From NCBI GenBank assembly GCA_001792895.1, contig MARA01000022.1, positions 186,001-250,000 of the forward strand: a stretch of 64,000 bases of DNA, in the 5' to 3' direction. Position 1 is the stretch's first letter. Every line of letters begins with the position of its first letter. Positions 36,404-48,071 of the stretch are shown here, one piece after another. A model generated the notes under the pieces. That model searched no databases, was not told where the DNA came from, and worked only from the letters and a program-made list of their open reading frames with translations. This DNA is from Lentinus brumalis (Eukaryota; Basidiomycota; Agaricomycetes; Polyporales; Polyporaceae). Made by a program: the position numbers and the translations under genes.

Positions 36404-38567
36404 ATGAACGTCCTCGTCTACTCAGGCTCGGACGCCTCCCCTGCCTCTCACACAAACACTCTCGCTTCGCTTCGTTCCCTCCTCGTTCCCAACTATGCCG
36501 TCCAACCTGCGACATCCCAGGCGCTATCCGGACACCCTTGGTCCGCAACATGCGCGTTGCTCGTCCTCCCGTCGTTCCTACCTCCAGGGACCACATCCTC
36601 AGGTACAAGCACAGGATCTGCGCTGTCGCCCGCTGCTGTGAATGAGATCCAGAAGTATGTGTCCGGCGGAGGACGGTTGCTCTCACTCGGGACTCCTGCC
36701 CGTGTGCAGTCACGCAACACGAACAAGTCTTTGTCCCTGTCAGCGCAAATGGCGGGGATCAGCATTTCGGGCCTCGATACATCGAAGAGCCAGCTAGAAT
36801 CTAAGCTGACGCTCGAGGATACCGAGTCACGACTGTCGCTCTCCCTTGCTCCCGCTGCTCCTTCCGACTCCGGGGAAGCGGCAGATGTCCAACTGACTGC
36901 CGCTGACAACACGCATATCGATGGGATACCGTGTACAGGCCTGATCGAAACCTCAGATGCACCCGATGGTGGTGCAGGTGTCAAGATCCTCGCCCGCCTG
37001 CGCACGGACGCAGAGTCCGCCGTTGGTGTGCAGGCGCGCATTGGTCGCGGAAACGCTGCGATCTGGAGCCTGCACCTCGAGTCTCCTCTCCCCATCGCAG
37101 ACAAGGACAGAACACGCCTTAACATCCTCCGCCAGACCCTTTCGGAGCTCGGGCTCGCCGTTCCCTCCCAGGGAAGCGAGGCGCACATTCACGCCCGCCC
37201 GACTCCGCAGATCCTCATCGGAGCACCCTGGCGTGCTGGCGTCGTCTCAAGTATCCTCCAGGCACTGGAGGTACCGAGCCTTGAGACTTCTGAGCCGTAT
37301 CAGCTGAAGGACAGCAATGACACCTTCCTCGTGCACCCGTGCTCGTCTGCGGCGCGTGTCTTCACCGAGGCGCGTGACTCTGTGGCACAGAGCAGCGAGG
37401 ACCCTTCCACTTGGAACCCAAAGCATATTGTGGCCTATACCGCCAAAGGGTTGCTTCCGCCGCGCGAGTTGACTCCGAAGTTCGACATCGCCGCATACTA
37501 CGAAGCGCTTGCCACGGCACGGAAGGACCGCGGGTGTCCTGAAAGCTACCCGCCAAACGAGTGGGGCGTCGGTGAGGCACTACTGTACGGCGAAATCGTG
37601 ACGAGCACACAGACGATGCTGGACAAGTGCGTATCCCCAATCTTTTCTCCCTCACATACTCATGCTGCTATTCTGTATGAAGGAATATGCGTTTGCTGAG
37701 CTCCCTCCCGACACCAGTCCTCTCTCTCGCCTCAGCTCAACTTACGGGGCGCGGACGGGGCGGGAACATCTGGCTCTCACCGCCCGGGTGTCTGCAGTTT
37801 TCCCTGCTGCTGCGCGTACCCTTGAGCGCTCTCCCCGCGTCGAAGATCGTCTTCGTCCAGTACATCTTTGCGCTCGCCGTCGCGGAGGCATGTCGCTCGG
37901 AGCAGGTGCTTGGTGCGGAGGGCGAGCGGGTGCGCATCAAGTGGCCAAACGACTTGTACGCTATCACTCGGGATGGGGAGAAGAAGAAGATCGGGGGTAT
38001 CCTGGTGAACACAAGCTTTGGGGCCGGTAAAGTCGAGCTTGTCGTCGGTACGTGCCTCATGCGACTCAAAATCCTGTCTTTTTCTCTGACGCGCAATCTC
38101 GTTTAAATCACAGGATGCGGGCTGAATGTCCTCAACCCGCCACCAATCACATCCTTAACACAGCTACTTCCGGAAGGCAGCACGCCTCCGACGATGGAGC
38201 GCACGCTCGCAGCGATCATGGCACGCTTCGAGCGCATGTGGGCCGAGTTTTTGCGCGAGCGGGGCTCGTTTGGGCCCTTCATGGACCTCTACCTTGACCG
38301 CTGGCTCCATTCGTGCGTACTGATTATCTTCGTCTAAGCTCTGAAAGCTGACACAGTGTGTGCGACAGGGACCAACTCGTGACGCTCACCACCGTCACTC
38401 CCGCACGCAAAGTGCGTATCGTCGGAATCACACCCGACCACGGCCTCCTGCGCACCCTCCCCGAGCCGGATGGGACCACAAGCAGCTATGGTACCGAGTT
38501 CATCGACCTCCAGCCAGACGGGAACAGTTTCGACCTCATGGCGGGATTGATCAAGACGAAGACGTAG
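36404..38567 (+). CDS. BPL1: Biotin--protein ligase (holocarboxylase synthetase), 661 aa
   Basis: Activates biotin with ATP and attaches it to acetyl-CoA carboxylase, pyruvate carboxylase and other carboxylases. Exons 36404-37626, 37683-38047, 38114-38312 and 38369-38567 close in phase. Residues 1-280 form a glutamine-amidotransferase-like domain (MNVLVYSGSDASPASHTNTL, GGGRLLSLGTPA) as in other fungal enzymes. The catalytic domain has TGRGRGGNIWLSP, in which the Arg/Gly loop closes over biotinyl-AMP, then RIKWPNDLY, KIGGILVN and CGLNVLNPPP. The C-terminal SH3-like cap has ITPDHGLLRTL and GTEFIDLQPDGNSFDL. Length is close to the yeast protein (690 aa). The start is the first Met of the long exon. 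Confidence 0.96.
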
Positions 38568-39036
38568 GTCTAGGACAGACTCGGACTCGGACCAATAGAG
38601 ACCTCACAGGATGCGACTCTCACTTATCTGCTCACAACATCAGAATATTGGCACAACCTACACGGATTCGTCCTAGCGGAAACATCGAATATACTCCATC
38701 TGCACTCGACGTCCCCGGCCAGCCCTCTGAGATCTGAGACCTGAGGCCTGAGGCCTAGTAAGGTGTGGGACGGGCCACGGCATAAGCGCATTTCACAGCT
38801 TTTCACGCCGAGTTCGTACATTGGGCTACTACAACCATTTTCCAGTCACGCTACAACAGGATACCGTACTCTCAACGGCTGGTGAGGTCGATCACATAGG
38901 CGTACATAGGCGTACACTAGGCGGCCTACGGTCATCACGCTCACTCGACCAATTTGGTGGTGTCCCAGCCACGGCCCGGAGGAGCCGACTGATGAACATG
39001 AACGCGCGCTCACTTGTAAGTTGTCTCACAACCACC

Positions 39037-39626
39037 ATGTCGGGCACCCAGCTCGCTACCGAGATGCAAGCTCTCTCTGTAAGACCCTATAACTCAGACA
39101 CCAAACATTAATGTTCAATTGACTATGTCTACGAACAGCTCAGTGACCGTGCTGCGACTCCTCCCCCAGTAAGCATTGCGACGAGACCCCTCGCAAATCC
39201 TCAAAGAAGCGACCCGTGCTGGTCGACTGCATGCCCTTACCCCCAGTCGACGAGTATCATAAGCCGGAAGCCACCGGAGTCTACTACTATGCGATCTACT
39301 TGCGCGACGAGGCCCTTGTGGAGTGCGCGGTCCGTGCAATGCCGGAGCTTGCAAACCATTCACCCTCCGTTCAGAAACTCCACGCGCTCGACTACCTCTG
39401 CTGGCTCGTAGACGACCCGTCGCTGAGCATGCTGCTGGCTGTCGTGAAGAAGCGGCACAAGAAGGCTATGCCCTGCATCACAGAACACGAGGTCGCACCT
39501 GTCTTGGCCTTGTTCCCGCTCGAGAAGGAGGCCTACGAGAACAGGATGACGGCCAAAGACGTGCAAAAGCTGGTCGACGCGCTGGGATGTAAGCCGGACT
39601 GGTACGAGATTGCGCTCTTCATCTAG
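39037..39626 (+). CDS. Small orphan protein, KPDWYEI family copy 1 (163 aa)
   Basis: Unknown function. Exons 39037-39078, 39139-39168 and 39207-39626 close in phase. The last exon holds the conserved body: GVYYYAIYLRDEALVE, ANHSPSVQKLHALDYLCWLVDDPSL, RHKKAMPCITEHEVAPVLAL and GCKPDWYEIALFI. The second copy at 43228-43784 shares this body. Soluble, mildly acidic, no signal peptide. No known domain is recognised. The gene lies between BPL1 and the third P450 paralogue. Confidence 0.65.
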
Positions 39627-39861
39627 ATGGTGCGTTCGAAACTGCTCGATGTCAAGCTGCGTGCTCACTCCTCGATCTCCACAACAGCTTGCACTGGCGC
39701 TCTTACTCTTGTATGCCCCAGGTCACTTTCGTCGTGTGCCGTTCACTACTCGATTGTGCCATCCCATCTCCCATGTTGACATCGACCTCTCTTCGTTCAT
39801 GATAAATAGCATACTTGCACATCGAAGTCAGTATACATGCTCGCGCAACTCGCACTTGCGA

Positions 39862-41965
39862 TCAAGCGGATGCATTCGCCCGAATGAGAGCCTCTGCAGT
39901 AGCCGAGCGTGGTCGGATGGTACATGCAAACGGTTCAGGGTAGCTGTAAGAGAAGCCATGAGGAGAAGAATCTTCACAAGCCCAGACAGACGTACGAGAC
40001 CACTCCGTTCGTCATCTTGACGTCCAGCTTGACCGGATTGCCGTCTTTGTCTAGAGGAGCCGAAATGTCGAAGGTGTGTAAAACGGACGCGATGATCGTG
40101 AACAGGGATGCCTCGGCGAAGTGCCGTCCGGGGCATATCCTGTACTGTGTATCAGGGAACGCGTTCGCTGCTGGTGGGTGGGCGTACTGACCTCCTGCCG
40201 TATCCAAAGGCCATTTCGGCGGGATCCAGCACGTCTGGGTGCAGTTCGCCAGACTCCAGTAAGAACCGCTCCGGCTGGAAGGTCTCCGGATCTGGATAGT
40301 ACCTCGTGTCGCGAGAGTAGGCCCTGTGCGACCACGTCAATGACACCGCTGTGCTTCAGTGTCAATAAAGCAGCGGGAAAGCTCACCATGTGTTGGCGAT
40401 CACAACAGAGCCCGCTGGGATGCGGTAGCCCTTGTATTCATCTTCCTGTGTCGCGATATGGGGCACAGCGAGTGGTACGACCGACCTCCACCGCAGGCAC
40501 TCTTTCGCGATAGCAGTGATGTAGGGGAGATCCGGTTTGTCCTCCATGGTCGGCAGGCGGTCCGGTCCCACCATTGAGTCTAGTGCATCCTGTGCGCGTT
40601 TCTGGATGCGAGGGTTGGAGGCTAAGGCCGCAAAGAAGGTCTGAAGAGTGGACAGCGTCTGGGATGCGATGACATACATGTGAGCAGGCACTGAGTTTCG
40701 CAGTCGGTTTACTTACGGTATCCGCACCGGCTAAGGCAGTTTCGAGGACATGCTGGGTGATAAGTGTCATAGGATCACCAACGGAACTTTCTCACCCATG
40801 TAAGCATTTGCAGCCGCTGCTTGTGCAGCTTCCTCATCTTCCCGTACCTCGGCGCGATCCATCAGGGTGGTGACAATAGACCGAGGGACATGTCCTTCGC
40901 GCTGCTTGGCTATGACTGAGTGGAATATCCATCGATAGAGAAGAGAGAAATCACAACGCACCCTCGCAGTCATGGCAGCCTCCCATGGCACCTCATGGAG
41001 TTTCCGAACGACGGGAAACCAAGCAGCGAACTCGCGCCTGAAACCTGCACCCGGGAACCAGGAGGGGATGTGACGCAAGGATGGGAATGTTTGCACCAGG
41101 TACCGCCCAGGTTGGAAGACGGTGTTGAAGCATTCCATAGTATCCTCAGCAAGTTTGATGTACTTGTCATTCCCGCCGATGACTTCGAGTCCGTACGAGA
41201 CGCGGATAATGATAGCACCTATGAGGCTTTCACATGAGAGTGTTAGGTCACGGCCTGCCACGTTCTCGGATCATACAACGCTACACTCACTGTCTTCCGT
41301 GCTCGTAAAACTTGACAGGGTCCTCCAACAGGCGGAGGAGGTACTTCTTTACCTCTGTCTCTTGAATTGGGCGGTATTGAACGATCGCGTTCGGGTTCAT
41401 GCATCGATGAAATACCCCTCTCAACTTGCGCCAGCGAGCGCCATAGCGCATCATACCGATAAGCCAGTCAAAACCCGCCCTATAAGTGCGGCATGTCAGT
41501 TCCACCCGGTGGCGGGGCTCACGTTATGTAGCGAGCCGCGAATGGCATACAGTTCCGCAGTTGGCGTCATGTTCCTGTCAGAGTAGATCGAAGAGCGCTT
41601 CTCCAAAAGTTCTACGGCGGCTTCGTGCGTGCCAAGTACTATCATCGGTGTCCCGAAGATCTTCAGTGAGATGATCTCGCCTGGCGATGTCTCCTGGTCA
41701 ATGTGACGAATGGCGCCCTATCATGGGGGCGATAAAGAGGCAAGTACGCACCGTATTTGACGCTCAGACCATGGAGGTACACCTCCATATCCTCCAAGGG
41801 TATATCTAGAACATTGCCAATCACCGGCAAGCCAGAGGGACCCGGTGGAAGCGGAAGACGCGAGTTCTTAGCAGATAAGCGTCGAGTCCACAAGAAAGCG
41901 AGTAAACAAAAGACGATTAGAACAGGCCGAACCAGGAGCGACAGATTGTCGGAGGCAAGTTCCAT
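39862..41965 (-). CDS. Cytochrome P450, paralogue 3 of 3 (516 aa)
   Basis: Third member of the ten-exon P450 group: 41965-41752, 41680-41551, 41479-41291, 41226-40962, 40904-40796, 40730-40717, 40658-40387, 40323-40192, 40139-39996 and 39943-39862. Exon lengths 130, 189, 14 and 272 are shared with both paralogues at 17.7-22.0 kb; 265 and 132 match paralogue 1 and 144 matches paralogue 2. Motifs: anchor LVRPVLIVFCLLAFLW, hinge LPLPPGPSGLPVIGN, GADT encoded by the 14-nt exon, KECLRW, FQPERF, and haem loop FGYGRRICPGRHFAE. The C-terminus (CTIRPRSATAEALIRA) matches paralogue 2. It lies about 20 kb from the other two, so it is a dispersed local duplicate. Substrate unknown. Confidence 0.95.
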
Positions 41966-42624
41966 GGTTTGGATACCGCCGCTGAGCAGGGAGGCAGAAA
42001 GCTAGGGAGTGTTCCGGCGACGCCAGTTGTATCGTCCCGTATATCTTAGAGGCTCGTTGCCGGCATCGGATGAAGAGCGGTATTTGCACGTATGCGTTCG
42101 CGCGTGGAAGCTTCGCGCCGGGGTGCAGATCGACACACCGTGTCAGAGTGTGTGGGGTTGCATGTGAATTTGCGACCATGTAAGGTGATCTATTGCGTCT
42201 ACCTGCCAACATGACGTGCGTTGCGCGGGGTAAGTTCAATTTCGGGAGGAGATCGATGAGAACGGCACAGAAGTATGGAAGTCGAGTTTGTCTTCCGGCG
42301 TGGGCAGCCTGTGAGGACCAATGACTTCGTCCGGTTCAGCGTGTGGTGTCTGGACTATAAACTGTGATTGACAAATATCGGAGTCGTCAGCACCACGGTC
42401 CACCTAGGGTGACAGTAGGCATGAGTCGCGAGCTGATGGTCGTAACGTTCACTGCGGGGCCGCTCACCTCCGAACGTTGCAGCCAAATGCATCTTGCGAT
42501 TGCTAATGCTCCTTCACAGCCTTCTATTGTGGAGATTCGCCCCAGCAGTCCGCTCGTCATAGACAGAAGAGGAAATCAAAGGGATAAACGCGATTGCCGG
42601 ACGACCAAGGTTAGACCAACTTAC

Positions 42625-42986
42625 TGAGCACCATCGTCTCCACGCCCCATGGGCACATTCACGCCCAGCGACTCCGCAAACGTAGGCGTCACATGGATCG
42701 AACCACCCTCACGATTGGGATCCGGAGCACGCTTGTACACCGCCTGCAGAGCAGAGTGCGTTGGTCAGCATGCGAGCCCTTATCTGTGAGGCTCAAAGGA
42801 AAGCGCACCTCAGTCGCACGGATGGCAGCCTCATAGTTTCAGTGCCTGTCGTCTGCGAGCCATGGGCGACCGTCGTGCAGGTTCTCGATTTTGAGCTTGT
42901 TCTTCGAGTTGAGCTTCGCGAACTCCTGCTCGACGTAGGTCCTCACCAGCGGCTCAATCGCCTCAGGTGTCTGCTGAGTGACGATG
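42625..42986 (-). pseudogene. Fragment of a DUG1-type Cys-Gly metallodipeptidase (M20)
   Basis: Two exons of the C-terminal third of a DUG1-like dipeptidase. The first (about 42986-42812) reads TPEAIEPLVRTYVEQEFAKL, then KNKLKIENLHDGRPWLADDRH, a stop codon (tca at 42839-42841 on plus), and NYEAAIRATE. Functional relatives have Trp at the stop position, so TGG to TGA is a nonsense change. The second exon (about 42744-42625) reads AVYKRAPDPNREGGSIHVT and VPMGRGDDGA with its GT donor, but the exon that should follow (the HSTNEKLD-type end) is not found. The N-terminal two thirds, with most metal ligands, are absent. Non-functional remnant. Confidence 0.8.
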
Positions 42987-43227
42987 CTGACAGTGCACGT
43001 ATGAGTTAAGTGCATGTATAACCATGCCACGGGTACGTCGGGTAGAGCGAGAACACCAGATGAAAAACTTGCCCGATACACTGGCTCTCCCAATAAGTAG
43101 GTCTTCTTATCAAGTCGTTACGTACTTACTACTTAGCTTGTAAGTAACCGGTGGTGGCGGTGCCGGCACGACTCAAACCACGACGACCACGTACTTGTTC
43201 TAAGTGATACCTGGACCGACTGCAGAA

Positions 43228-43784
43228 ATGCAAGCTATAGCTGTATGGGACCCTTTTATAACAAGTATTGATAGTCATTGACGCAATGACAGAACCGAGA
43301 CCGCGCCACGTCGCCAGATAGAGAGGATGCTACCCACACTCCTCGCAAGCCAACGACTCGGAAGACGCCTCCACCGCAGGTCAACTGCTTTCCGTTACCC
43401 CCACTAGCAGAGTGGAAGAGGCCCCGGTCTACAGGCGCGTACTACTACGGGATCTACGTGGCCGAGAACGCCATCGAGGAATACGCTGTGCGCGTCAACC
43501 CAGAGGCCGCGAACCACCCCTCCTCCATCCAGTACTTCTACGGGCTCGATCACCTCCGTTGGATTGCAAACGACCAGTCGCTGGACATACAGATAGCCGT
43601 GATACGACCGAGGCACAAGGAGGCTATGCCGTGCATCACAGAAAATCGGACAGCGACGATTTTGTGCTTGTTCCCTATGGAGATCGAGGCGGTCAAGAAG
43701 AGGATGTCTGCAGAGACTGTGGACAAGCTGGCGAATGCGCTGGGTTGCAAGCCGGATTGGTATGAGATCTACTTCTTCAGCTAG
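43228..43784 (+). CDS. Small orphan protein, KPDWYEI family copy 2
   Basis: Paralogue of the gene at 39037-39626 in the same orientation. The long exon (about 43350-43784) encodes GAYYYGIYVAENAIEEYAVR, ANHPSSIQYFYGLDHLRWIA, RHKEAMPCITENRTATILCL and GCKPDWYEIYFFS. A likely first exon at 43228 (ATG CAA GCT ATA GCT, then a GT donor) matches the end of exon 1 of copy 1. The middle exon is unclear: the segment near 43292 resembles it but has no good donor. The gene is either intact with shifted borders or recently damaged at its 5' end. Function unknown. Confidence 0.5.
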
Positions 43785-44547
43785 GAGGCGCGTCTTCAGC
43801 ATCGAAAGTCTCGTGTGTCTTGACTCGTGACATTTAGCTGTCAGCTACTTCACTTGTGTCCTGGGATATATAGTCATCATTTCTCCCCTGCTCTGACACG
43901 ATTTCTCCGGGCGTTCGTTGGATGCGTTTCAGTCAGCATCATGGTCCTAGTCCGCCCGCTGAGTCCGCTTTACCCTGACATTCCGTCACTACTGAATTGC
44001 CACAAAACAGCAGGAGCGTAAGCAGGCACTCGTCTGAGTCAGAGTAAGGGTCTGCTTGCTCCTCCACGTGCATGAGGGCAGTACAACGGCACTACTGACT
44101 CCTGACTACTTACTACCTACACCGAACACGGGACGCGACGAACGCGCGACGCGTTGGGACAGACGCGTGACGATGAGTAACAACAATCACGTGCCGTGTG
44201 ACTCTCGTGATCTGACGACTAATCGGGAAGGGCCACGCAGCCGTCGGCAAGTCGGTATGAACTCATCCTCGACCTCGATCGTCGTGATTTCACAGAGTTT
44301 CAGTTCTTCATATACCTCTTGAACCATCTCACCAGTTCGCCGTGCTCGACGAAACGCAGAGACAGGGACAGGAAGGTGCGTGGCACTCGTGAGAGTGCGC
44401 AGCGGCGAAGGCGATCCGGGACCGGAGCCCCCAGAAATACTGACTGGGACTGGACAGATAGTTCGTCTCCCACTCCATCTACTTCGACGTCTCCACGTCT
44501 CTCTTTCCCTCATATCGCACACACTCAGCCGGAGGCCCCTGGTGAAG
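43785..44547. other. Intergenic region before FAD synthetase
   Basis: Promoter side of FAD1. An open frame runs upstream from 44380 in phase with the FAD1 start, but its sequence (charged, repeat-like) does not match the family. Confidence 0.35.
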
Positions 44548-46613
44548 ATGCGACAGGTCGACTACGCTGCGATAGCCCGGGACGTCTACACGCTCGCGGG
44601 GACGGACGACCCGCTCGCGGCGCCGGTGAAGGAGGCTCTGGAGGTCATCGACGAAGCATTCGATACCTGGGGGTACGTGGGCCCCGCCTCGTAGTACGTG
44701 GCGCACACTGACCGTCTCTGCAGCCAGGAGCATGTGTCCCTGAGCTTCAACGGGGGTAAAGACTGTACGTATCACGCTGCGAGATACGAGACGATACTCA
44801 CAGGTGCACACAGGCACGGTCCTTCTCCACCTCGTCGCCGCAAGCATCGGACGCCGCACGCCCGCATCCTCGTCCTCGTCTCCGCCCAAACCGCTCGCAG
44901 CAGTCTACATCCCCGTGCCGTCCCATTCCCGCAGCTCGAGCGCTTCATCGACGAAGCCGCGTCCGCGTACAACCTCGACCTCTTCCACTGCCCGCCCCCA
45001 GACGACCCGCTCCCCGTGGAGTCCGTGCCGACCCCGGGTGCCGCTGCTGCGCCCTGGCTCGAGCGCGCGCGGCATGTGAAGGGCGGGGAGGGCATGCGGC
45101 TGGCGCTGGAGATGTACAAGGAGCGGTTCCCGCAGGTGGAGGCGATATTGATTGGGACGCGGAGGAGCGACCCCCATGGAGGTGAGTGTGTGCTTCGTCT
45201 TTGCTTCCGGTCTCCCGCCTCCGGCTCTCTTGGCGATCGGTCGCCGCCTGGCGTGCCATCCGGGTGCCTATGACAGCTCGGCGCGACGCTGGGTGAGACA
45301 AGTACGGACTTCGAAGAAGGACAGCGGCTCTAGTACCGGCTGCTTGCCGTGGCTCTATGTCCGAGACATGCGTCGCATTCGCATACGGACCCGAGGCCTG
45401 AGAATGTGTAGGGCCATCGTTGCCCCTAACGCGTGGGCGTGTTGCGCATACATCGAGCGCGAACCCCCCATGCATACTTTGCGATGCGGTTGCCACCGTG
45501 CTGTATACCTTCGGCCGATCGCAGTGCGACACAAGCACCGTGTTGTCTCCGGGGAAGCACGATCCGTGGCGCAGAAGCGGAAGTTACGTGACGTACGTCA
45601 TCTCAGGTGACTCTCCCCCTCTCTGTCTCTCGCAGCCGCGGTGCTTCGTGTGCGCGCAGCTCCGACGGCTTCTAGTCGTCGCTACGATCTTCATTGAATC
45701 GTCTTCGGGTCACGCATATATAGACTCACACTCACCGCTCGCCCTCTCTTCTCCTCCTCTTCAGCGAAGCTTGGTTTCCGCAACCCGACAGACCCTGGCT
45801 GGCCCCGCTTTGTGCGCGTGAACCCGATCATCAACTGGTCGTACTCGGACGTGTGGGCATACCTCAAACGATTCGACGTGCCGTACTGCAATCTCTACGA
45901 CGAGGGGTGAGTGAGCTTTCGCCTTTATATGCGATGGTAAAGATGCGAGAACTTACGTGCGCACCGACAGGTACACGTCCCTTGGCTCGACGTACAATAC
46001 CTTTCCAAACCCCGCCCTCCGCGCACACTCGCCTTGCACCTGCGGCAAGGCATCGTCCCCACCTTCATCATCTATATCGAACAGTACCGCATCTGCGGGC
46101 CCATCGAAACCGAACGGCGTCCCTAAACCGAACGGCGCGTCCACCTCGAAAATGCAGCCGCTCCCAGACAACTTCGTCATGCTAAACGGCAACCCGGCAG
46201 CGTTCTGCGTCGGGGAGCCCACACCCTCGACCCCAGGCCAGCCGTCGCCCCTGCCGCACCGCTCGATGCTCGTCGACCTCACGCGCGAGCCAGGGCAGCT
46301 GTGCGAAGGCGATGCGCACCCGTCCGCCGTGTCCCTCCCCCCGTCCCCGCAGCCCCCCGCCGCGGCATTCGCTGGTGCGAACGGGCATGCACACGGCGAC
46401 GTGCACGCGTGCGACGGGGTCGGGAAGCTGGAGGTACTGCACCGCTCGGCGGAGATGTGCCAGGGCGAGCCGAACGAAGCAGGGGACGGGAATGGGGACG
46501 GAGGAAAGGGGGAGTGCACGTGTGCACCGAAGTTTCGGCCTGCGTACGAGCTTGGGGACGGCAGCTTGGAGCGTGCGGGGAGGGCGTCGGGGGTCGTGCC
46601 GCCTTCGGCGTGA
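44548..46613 (+). CDS. FAD1: FAD synthetase (FMN adenylyltransferase), one apparent frameshift
   Basis: Transfers AMP from ATP to FMN to make FAD; PAPS-reductase-like fold. Exons 44548-44672, 44724-44764, 44814-45181, 45765-45906 and 45971-46613; about 439 aa if the shift is bridged. Motifs: P-loop [63 protein letters not shown] and [15 protein letters not shown]. In exon 3 the frame jumps within the C run 44922-44924, between VYIPVPS and [20 protein letters not shown]; one extra C would rejoin them. Intron 3 is about 583 nt, ten times the local norm. An extra stretch of roughly 150 residues rich in Pro, Ser and Cys/His separates the two last motifs. Confidence 0.9.
45182..45764 (+). other. 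Unusually long intron of FAD1
   Basis: Begins GTGAGT and ends TTCAG between exons that join in phase (DPHG to AKLGFRNPT). No terminal inverted repeats, tRNA-like fold or coding motif was recognised inside, although the plus strand is open for long stretches. Confidence 0.6.
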
Positions 46614-48071
46614 GATTGGAGCGTGTGTGGGCAATTGGTAGTGAGTTTTGTGTTGGCCCAGCGTTGCGTGCAGACTGATACGAGACAGTGGGCTGGATAG
46701 ACTGTTCTTGGATGTATGAGTATGTGCTGTTGTATGTATGCTACCTTCTGCGTGGTTGTAGCGTTGATCATCTACGCTCTACTGAATAGGAGCGAACGAA
46801 CGGGCACTGCAACCAGCTTCGCCTTCTGCAAGGTCAACGAGCTCCTGGGCGCTGTCTTCAGTCAGGACTCTTCTCTCTGATTGATCTCTGCATGCAGGGC
46901 TCACGTCCCAAGCGAAGCACATGAAGACGACATCCTCGACTTCCCTCAAGACCCTCACCCTGTGCAACGGCTCGCCACGACAGTCACAGTTCACGTGCGT
47001 ATCATGTCACGCGTCTCCACGCGTCCCCTCCAGAACTCCGACGCATCTCAGGCCTCCTCGAACGCGTTTTCGTGCGTGTCGTCTGGCCTGAAGGCCTGAT
47101 GGACGACCATGTGTTCACGTCTTCAATTCGGGCGTCGAGAACGCAGCAGGATAGCTCACCGTCCGGCGTTTCAGGCATCACTGACTGCCTCTCTTGCACC
47201 AGGGGCGACCGTTCCATGTGCATATATGCGCTGGGATCCATCGCTGCCGGTGGCTAGCGTACTCCTGGAGCTCGAGGCGACCGCGTTGTCCGAAGCCTGG
47301 GTAGGGAAGGCAGCGTCCGAGTCGCGTGTGCGTACGGTGCCTCGAGCTCTCCCATGTCCATGTCCATGCCCGCCCCGTTCGTGTCTCAGTTTGGCCATCC
47401 TCGCGGAGACCTCCGTGCTTGGGCCGTGTCCTCCCAATTGACCGCGAGCACGACGCGCGGTGCACTAGTTCTACCGGCTCCCCGACCGCGAGCACGCCCG
47501 CGCCCGTAGTACGGGGAATTCATGAAGGACGTCTTGGACTCGTGGGATCGCTTGGTAGAGGTTGGGATCCAGGCGCCGCCAGGGTGGATCTTCCGGCAGG
47601 TGTGCTCGCGGGTGCAGAGCCTGTGGCCGTATTCGTACGGGTTGGGAGGGGATCGGGGAAGCGGAGGAGGCGGGGGTCTGTGGCCGTCGGCGTGGGTGGG
47701 TTGGGGTTGTATGCGTCGAGTGGGGGCGAGTTCACGGATGGAGGCAGGAGCAGAAGGAGATGCGCGAGACAGGATGGGTACTAGGTGCATTATATGCGAT
47801 TCGTGTGCGCGAGACTTCCATATGTCCATCGTGGAACTTCTCAGCATGGCAGACCGCCGCACGTGGTTCCCGCCGCGCAAAAATCACTAGTACTCACGCT
47901 CAACCTGCCAGCGGACAGTCCGAAATTTTCTGATAAACCCACAGCAGCGTACACTTAATGAACAAGCTTCAGGAAATAGCCTACAGGTTGGATTATACAC
48001 TATGTGTTTCATACGAGTCACCATGAGAAACGAAGTACTTCCGGGATCGACGAGCTCAATCGCTGGCATGC
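46614..48071. other. Uncertain region, possibly with an unrecognised gene
   Basis: Both strands contain GC-rich open frames (minus 47386-47880, plus 47522-47890, minus 46779-46994 with LREVEDVVFMCFAWD). Some GT-AG pairs exist, but I could not join them into a phase-consistent gene, and no family is recognised. A small gene is possible. Confidence 0.25.

Noticed and set aside
46779..47890. A minus-strand gene between FAD1 and mosaic gene A
   Set aside because: Exon candidates could not be joined in phase and no family is recognised; left as an uncertain region.
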